A stretch of DNA of 64,000 nt. It comes from Antedon mediterranea. Lineage: Eukaryota > Echinodermata > Crinoidea > Comatulida > Antedonidae. The stretch lies in contig NC_092677.1 of the NCBI RefSeq assembly GCF_964355755.1, positions 1,121,001 to 1,185,000 on the forward strand, read 5' to 3'. A program made the translations under genes and the position numbers. This document shows positions 57,526 through 64,000 of this stretch, in pieces; within the stretch, counting starts at the first letter, position 1; every line of letters begins with the position of its first letter. The notes beneath the pieces are model-generated. The model saw nothing but the letters and a program-made list of their open reading frames with translations, made no database searches and had not been told where the DNA came from.

Positions 57526-60059
57526 ATGGAGGAAATATATTGTGCAATAATAATTCTCCTAATGTTTCAACTATCTTGTAAGTAAGAAAATAGACAACTT
57601 TCTTTTAAAAAAAATCGTATTCATAAACAAATAAATACGTAATTAAACAAATTAATTTAAGTGCGATGTAGCATGTTATGTTGAGTTACAATGCTCAGTA
57701 GATGTTTCTGTGATGTGATTGAATAGAAATGTTTTTCTTGAAATCGATTGTTGTTGACATTTTTTGTTTAAAAATGTAGCCATTGATTTTCTTCTAAGCC
57801 AAAATATATAAACTCATACCATGTATTCTATTCAGTTGTAAATTGTCAAACTAGACCTGTAGTCAGTGTACACGATGCTACTGGTAAATTAGGTGAGAGT
57901 GTTGTTATCAACTGTGATTACACACTAAGTGGTACAAGAACACTTCAGGCTGCTCAGTGGTTCAATAGCACATCAACAGGAGACCAGTTAAACCTTCTTG
58001 TTAATAGTGCTCTAACAAATCCAAATGATGGATATGCAGTTGATACCTCACAAACTGGTGTAGCTACTCTCACCATTGTAAACACAGTGTTGTCTGATGA
58101 TGGATACTATCTATGTAGAATTGTTGATTCACCTGCTGCTGAAACTGGTGACAATGTTGGAAAGCTTACTGTTTACTGTAAGTATGAATAATTACATCAT
58201 TTAACAATGAATAAATATTTTATATTAAAAATAATTTATCTTTTAATGTTTACCAGTGGCTTATCAATAATCAATAAACATTTTATTTCTCAGAATAAAT
58301 TGCATATCAACAAAAAATATCTAAATATCTACCAAGAAAAAAAAAAGGAAGAGTAAGATTATCAAACAATATCGTTGGTCAAAGAGCGAAGCTATCTCTA
58401 TTGAGAGTACATTATATTATTATATTATTATCAATATACTAATTAAACTAGAGTAGTGAAGAAATATACTTTGAGAAAGTATTCATAAAAAGAGAAAAAT
58501 AGGGAACGCCATTTTATCCTGCCGGTACTACACTCATTGAGATACAAAAATAATCTGATGCGTTTTGATAGTTGATTTCTGGAATACAGTATTCAATGCA
58601 TCTGGTTCTTTAGTTCAAACAGTCCCACATGGTGAATGTAAGACTGTTTATTTTGCATTTACAGATCTTGAAGAACCAGTTCTGAATCCAACAAAGTTGT
58701 CTGTCAACGAAACTGAAGCTGTGACATTTACATGTTCTAACTTTATTGGTGTACCAACACCAATTACCGTCACATGGATCAAAGATGACGTCACACTTGG
58801 TGTTTCTGATACAGACAAGTATCCGTCTTCTGATGCAACATTAACGATTAATGACGTTGATGAAGATGATGAAGGAATGTATCATTGTAGAGCAGAGAAT
58901 GCTGCTTACAGTGGAAATGAGGGAAAACTTAGTAATACTGCTACACTGTCAATAGGTTGGTTGAAATAAATATTTTATAACATGTTGATATAAATAAAAT
59001 GTTATTTTATTGGGATCATAGTATTTTCTGTAGAACCAAAGAGCATGTCACAATTATAAGTGAAATATTCATATTATTTTATGCGGTAATGAAAATCACA
59101 GCGACAACTGAAATATTAGTTAATTTTAGTTATAAAAGGCCTTTTGTAATATGAACGCATGACGTGTTTTATTAATATTGCAATTGTTTTTATTTTCTAT
59201 TTCTTTAGCATTAACGACGACTTCTTTTATATCCAGTAAGTCAACTACACGTAGATTTTGCTTGCATGCTTTGTATTGTAAATTTCCGGGTTTTTGCTTT
59301 TGCGAAAAGAAAAAAAGGGATAGAAATGGAAAGGGATATCCCCGCCCCATCCCATGATCTGTATCACGCTTAAAAAGGAAAATAATGATGACCTTTGTTT
59401 GTTAACACTACATTATTGTAAACATGTTTAAAACACATGGAAACACTAATCCTTCTGTAGTATTCGTTCAGTTTTAAGTACAGAAGTTCCAAAGAGAGAG
59501 AATGATTGTAATTCAACTGGTCTTGTTGTTGGAATGACGTTTGTTGGTGTGCTCATTGGATTCATTATCTGTTTGATTGTGGGTGTTTTCCTCAGCAAAA
59601 TAAGGAAGTCAAATTCACAGGTAAAAATTCTGAAAGTAGAACCAAAAGCAAAAGTGCATACTTAAAATGGCCAAAGGTTTAATGAAATACCGCACACTCA
59701 AGTAATGGAAACTATTTTAACATTAAATATGATGTTTTATTTTGAAGGTACCTACATCGAAAAACACCAACCAATCAGGGGTAAGGATGCCATACTTCAA
59801 CTTTAAGTATTCACTTTACTCATCATCATTATCATCATCATCAATTATTATTGTCACCAATATATCAATAAAGGTTTACACGATTTTCATTCTTCTTTTT
59901 CCATGCACTAACTTCTTAAATTTTTTTTAGCAGCAGGCGTATATGACTTATACTGGAGAGATAGATAAAGAAACAAACCACACATACCAAGATTTACAGA
60001 AGAAAGACGATAATCAAGCTGTATATGTAAATGTTAAAGCAAAAAAGGACAAAAAATAA
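57526..60059 (+). CDS. Gene 8: type-C V-set/I-set transmembrane receptor
   Basis: Exons: leader 57526-57577, V-set 57836-58177, I-set 58665-58955, hinge 59209-59235, TM 59472-59620, short 59748-59780, tail 59937-60059. They total 1017 nt, giving 338 residues. The leader is MEEIYCAIIILLMFQLS. The type-C V domain is longer than types A and B (342 versus 318-327 nt), with VINCDYTL, AAQWFNSTS, DDGYYLCRI and a last strand GKLTVY. NST is a glycosylation sequon. The I-set has FTCSN, TWIKDD and YHCRAENAAY. The tail has YMTY, YQDL and YVNV, with GEID for the usual GETD. Compact gene without large insertions; the 9.7-kb DNA element lies about 1.1 kb upstream. Confidence 0.87.
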
Positions 60060-60187
60060 TATACATGTTTAATATATAAAAATAAAAGAAATACATTATT
60101 ATTATTAATTTTCTTATTATTAATGGAATATCATTGGTTTGAAACTACAATCACATAACCTCTTGTTGATTTTGTTATAGAATATAG

Positions 60188-60193
60188 AATAAA
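60188..60193 (+). terminator. Candidate poly(A) signal of gene 8
   Basis: AATAAA in the conserved downstream block, 130 bases after the stop. Confidence 0.4.
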
Positions 60194-60839
60194 GAGAAAT
60201 CATAACATTGAGAAAGTGTTTTCTTTCTCTAGATTTAACTCTTTAACGCGACAAATTTAATAACAAGGAAATGTGAATACTGCAATTTGTATTATCATTA
60301 ACTAAAAAAAATATACACAAGTACTTATAGTGACATAATATATACCAATGTTATATAGCAACATGTGATATAAAGATGAAAACCACAGACATACTTGAAA
60401 AATGTAAAAAAAATATATGTAACTAACAACGATACATTTATTAAAATGTTATTTTCTATTTTTGATTGTTTTAAATTAAAACTTGCTTGTATTAGACCAA
60501 CTTTGATTCGTTACTTTGAAATGTTTGAATGCATTAGTAAATTTACATATAATGACTATACCAGCATAAGAAGGGAAATAAACTAGACTATCAATGATTT
60601 TAACACCAACACACGTGTAATTGTAGTATTGTTATATAGCGTTCTTTAATTTAATTTGCCTTCAAGATGTGTTTTGGTTGCTTGCTGCCATGGTTTTTCA
60701 AAGAGTTGTATAATGTTCAAATTGATCTTTAAACGGAAAAATTTAATTCTAGGGACAAATTGGACCGGGTTTAGGTGCAATTGAGGTTCATTTCTGTTTT
60801 TTAAGGAAGACATTTAAGAAATACCACAGCTTGAGTTTG

Positions 60840-61168
60840 CACTGTCTGAACGCACTGTATAAACATGGAGGTATAAATACATCCATGGTATAAATAAGGC
60901 CTAAAACCATGTCATTAAATAATGGTTACTAATTAAAAAGATTAATTTGACCATCTTGATTTGGACGGAAGTACATTACACTATAATTATGAGGGAAGTA
61001 AACACAATATATCACAAGCCTAACAAATGCAGTATACACTAAAAAAGATAACAATCAATATTTAAAAGTATACAATACAGTAGAGTGTGGTAGAGTGCGA
61101 GACAATTATATTATTATTTATAATATCGAAGCGGGGTTTAAATATTTCAATCATTTTACAGATTTGTA
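60840..61168 (+). promoter_or_regulatory. Upstream region of gene 9 with three TATA-like boxes
   Basis: TATAAA occurs at 60858, TATAAATA at 60872 and TATAAATAAGG at 60889; the last corresponds to the box of type-A genes, and the others come from a small local duplication (atccatggtataaa). The tagagtgtggtagagtgcga block follows at about 61081, and a ttttacag acceptor-like word stands just before the start. Confidence 0.45.
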
Positions 61169-63212
61169 ATGGAGGAGAAATGTAAAGGTGCGATAGTTCT
61201 TCTGATTGTTCAACTTTGTGGTTGTAAGTATGAATATTGAAAATACCTGCAATGATGAATGATGTAACCAATCCTAGATAAAACTGTATATTTTTGTAAT
61301 CATGTTTGAATCGAAGTTGTTGCATTTAAAATGCAGCCTGACAATTTCGGTGGTTTATTTGTTTTATAAATGCTTTAAGTTTGCAATCTTTTTCGTTCAT
61401 AATTATATTTTAATAATCAACGTGAACAAATACTAGTTTGGATACAACTAGATTATTTAAACACATTTGTTTTTATTTTCTTATTTGTTAAAGTTACAAA
61501 TGGTCAAACTGAACCTGTAGTCAATGTGCAAAATGCTAATGTTAAATTAGGTGAAGATTCTGTTATCACATGTGAATACACACTCAGTGATTCAAGAACA
61601 CTTCAGGCTGCTCAATGGTACAATAGCACATCAATAGGAGATAGGTTAAACCTTCTTGTTAATAGTGCTGAAACGAATCCAAATGGTAGATATGCAGTTG
61701 ATACCACACAAACTGGTGTAGCCACTCTCACCATTGCAAACACAGTGTTGTCTGATGAGGGATACTATCAATGTAAAATTATTGATTCACCTGCTATTGA
61801 AACTGGTGAAGATTATGGAAAACTGACTGTTCAATGTGAGTACAAATTGTTATATCATTTAACAAGACCTATTTTCACATTTAAAATAATCTTAATTATT
61901 ATAATATTTACTTTAAGGTTATAGGTTAGTCCAAAAAGCATTGCAATATACCTTATCGTTTATTTATTTATAGAACTTTTTTAACATCTCCATTGAGATC
62001 CAGCTAGTGATACCCATTTATCAGTAGTTTGCCTTTTGATTTATGTTTACATTTAATATTTTCACGTACCTGTTAATGTTCGCCATTGGCTAACGAATAA
62101 TAAATAATCAATCAATTTAAATAGTATGCATAAGTAAGAAAATAAATAGATTTGTAAAAAGCTAACCAGGAAGAGAGATATTACTATTCTTTTCTGGGCT
62201 TCAAACAAAAGCATTAATCAAAGAGAAGCTATCCCTATTGATACATTGTATTCAATTAATATACTGATTGTTGATCAGGTTTCATAAAACCAAACACTTA
62301 ACATACAAAATGGAAGACCAATGAAAGTACAGTACAGTACAATAAGAAGATAAAACAAGGTCGTCGTGAGGTGGTTTCCCGAATGATCGTAAAATCAAAA
62401 CGGTACTGGTTATGACCAACTAACATTATTATCACCGGCTAGTCATCCATTCATAGAAGTACTAATGTAGTAGCCTACCTGTACGGCGACCATAGAATGT
62501 GACCCGAGGCATGACTAACTACGACTTTTAGATGATAGAAAGTTGAAAAAAAATGTTACGAGTAGTTGTACGACATGAAGATGTTTATGAAATTATGTCA
62601 ATAATGTTTACACACTAGGCATACAAATAGTAAATGTTTGTTAGTAAAAATAATTTTGAGTTAATAAGAATAAGATATAAGGAAGAAAACATTTTTTCTC
62701 AACTTTCTATCATCTAAAAGTCGTAGTTAGTCATGCCTCGGGTCACATTCTATGGTCACCGTACAGGTAGGCTACTACATTAGTACTTCTATGAATGGAT
62801 GACTAGCCGGTGACAATAACGCTAGTTGGTCATAACCAGTACCGTTTTGATTTTACGATCATTCGGGAAACCACCTCACGATGATGATAAAAGTAAAATT
62901 TTTTGTTTTTTGCCTTTACAGATCTTGAAAACCCGGTTCTGATTTCAACAGGATTGTCCGTTAACACAAATGAAACTGTGACATTTACGTGCTCTGATCT
63001 TATTGGTATACTGACACCGATTACCATCACATGGATCAAAGATGACGTCATACTTGATTTGTCTGATACACAAAAGTATCCAACTTCTGATGCAACATTA
63101 ACGATTAATAATGTCAATGTAACAGATAAGGGAGTTTATCGCTGTAGAGCAGAGAATGCTGCTTACAGTGGAACAGATGGGAAACTTAGTAATCCTGTTA
63201 CACTGTCAATAG
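61169..63212 (+). CDS. Gene 9 (partial): type-C V-set/I-set receptor
   Basis: Exons seen: leader 61169-61223, V-set 61494-61835, I-set 62922-63212. The leader is MEEKCKGAIVLLIVQLCG. The V domain closely resembles that of gene 8 (VITCEYTL, AAQWYNSTS, DEGYYQCKI, GKLTVQ). The I-set has FTCSDLIG, TWIKDD and YRCRAENAAY with an intact frame. The hinge, TM and tail exons are not found before 64000, because a Helitron-like element begins at 63285 in the next intron. By analogy the gene continues beyond the window. Intron 2 holds a foldback MITE (62365-62880). Confidence 0.83.
62365..62880. mobile_element. Foldback MITE in intron 2 of gene 9
   Basis: Two arms of about 185 bases, 62365-62546 and about 62700-62880, are inverted copies with few differences. 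The tips are CGTGAGGTGGTTTCC and its complement, and the loop is about 150 bases. No coding region. Target duplication not resolved. A fragment of the same family lies upstream of gene 8. Confidence 0.8.
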
Positions 63213-63284
63213 GTTGGTGGGAATAAATTTGTTACAACTTGTTGATACAAATCAAATCGTATTTTATTGGGATCATTCATAGTA

Positions 63285-64000
63285 CTAGAGGGTGAGCTCG
63301 CTTCACTCGCTCTCCCTCTAGGAAGTGTAGATGATGGTTCTCGGAATGATAATGACTCGGGTAAAAAGGTTTAGAAGGACATTCTGGCCTGGACAATTTC
63401 GGTCGGTTACCATTATTTAAATGCTTTTGATATTCGTAAAACCAAACCTACTCACTAACCTGTTTCACAGTGTCTTACATGATTAATAGCGTTTTACGTA
63501 TATGTTTGAAAAATTTCATCTGGTTGTGGAATAGGTATTAAATAAAATTTCTTTTTGAACAACCAAAAACTAATTTAAGCGAACTTACAGTACGTTTCGA
63601 AACCTATCAGGGTTCATTCTCAACTGGCGTTTCATCGTCTAGCGTTGTTAATTCCATGACGACGATGAGTTGGTATAGCGCCACCAATAGGTCCAAAAGG
63701 ACGTGCCCCCTTCTCTTTCTTCAATAGTTGATCATATATGTGTGATAATTCGTGGGCTCCTTCATCTATGTTCATGATTTTGATATATCCTGTTTTACGT
63801 ATAGTGTTTATTGTAGATTTGAAAAGTGGTAAAAAAAGAATAACAAAAATGATTGGTAAATTGTAGATAACAGTTCGATGAAATCTACTAAAAATAATAT
63901 AATTGTGATATAATACATTGTTGTGTGTATAAATGTGGATGGGCGTTTATTAGATGGTATTTGGATGGGTGGGGGAGGGGCGGATTGGGAGGAGTGGCGA
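63285..64000 (-). mobile_element. Helitron-like element, family 2, at the window end
   Basis: Starts CTAGAGGGTGAGCTCGCTTC after an A. Gene 8 reads gggatcatagta/ttttctg at the same place, so insertion was again between A and T. It matches the 14846 copy without the SINE and runs out of the window. Confidence 0.65.

Noticed and set aside
58081-58092. A recombination signal (CACAGTG heptamer) in the type-C V exon
   Set aside because: The word lies in coding sequence, has no nonamer at 12 or 23 bases, and the V exon is already continuous with its last strand; no sign of somatic joining.

Overview
This is eukaryotic, AT-rich animal DNA: phase-1 spliced immunoglobulin (Ig) exons, non-LTR and LTR retrotransposons, Helitron-like elements and MITEs. 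The abundant TAGGCCTA-type words and the expanded V-set/I-set receptor family suggest a marine invertebrate deuterostome, perhaps an echinoderm; that is inference, not proof.

The core is a head-to-tail array on the + strand of one receptor family, here called genes 1-9. The standard model has seven coding exons: leader, V-set domain, I-set (C2-like) domain, 9-residue hinge, transmembrane, an 11-13 residue exon, and a tyrosine-rich tail. The introns after the leader, V, I-set and hinge exons are phase 1 and the last two are phase 0. Exon lengths sum to whole codons in every intact copy. Genes 2 (2733-9998), 4 (14576-18698), 6 (22189-24995) and 8 (57526-60059) look intact, and gene 9 (61169 onward) leaves the window after its I-set exon. 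Gene 1 is a 3' half only, gene 3 has no V exon and a stop in its I-set exon, gene 5 is broken many times, and gene 7 has an intact V exon but a broken I-set exon. Leaders and V domains fall into three types: A (genes 2, 5, 7), B (4, 6) and C (8, 9). Hinge, transmembrane and tail exons are nearly constant. A and B copies alternate at a period of about 6 kb, with nearly identical stretches, which indicates recent duplication or gene conversion.

The tail carries an ITAM-like tyrosine pair (YQDL, nine residues, YVNV or YVNI) whose second site also fits a Grb2-type pYxN motif. The family thus looks like diversified surface receptors with a variable ectodomain on a conserved signalling tail.

Much of the rest is nested mobile DNA. 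An intact CR1-like LINE (3352-7613) lies in intron 2 of gene 2. An 11.8-kb tandem array of four Helitron-like units (25951-37746) lies in intron 1 of gene 7; it contains a TTAA-target element (27018-29500) and a 2.7-kb foldback element (30053-32755). An L2/CR1-like LINE with two in-frame stops (39448-43032) lies in the hinge-TM intron of gene 7. Upstream of gene 8 is a 9.7-kb terminal-inverted-repeat element (46740-56433) with a decayed gene and a young Gypsy-like LTR retrotransposon (47681-53365, identical LTRs). Paralogous empty sites inside this window confirm several insertion points to the base.
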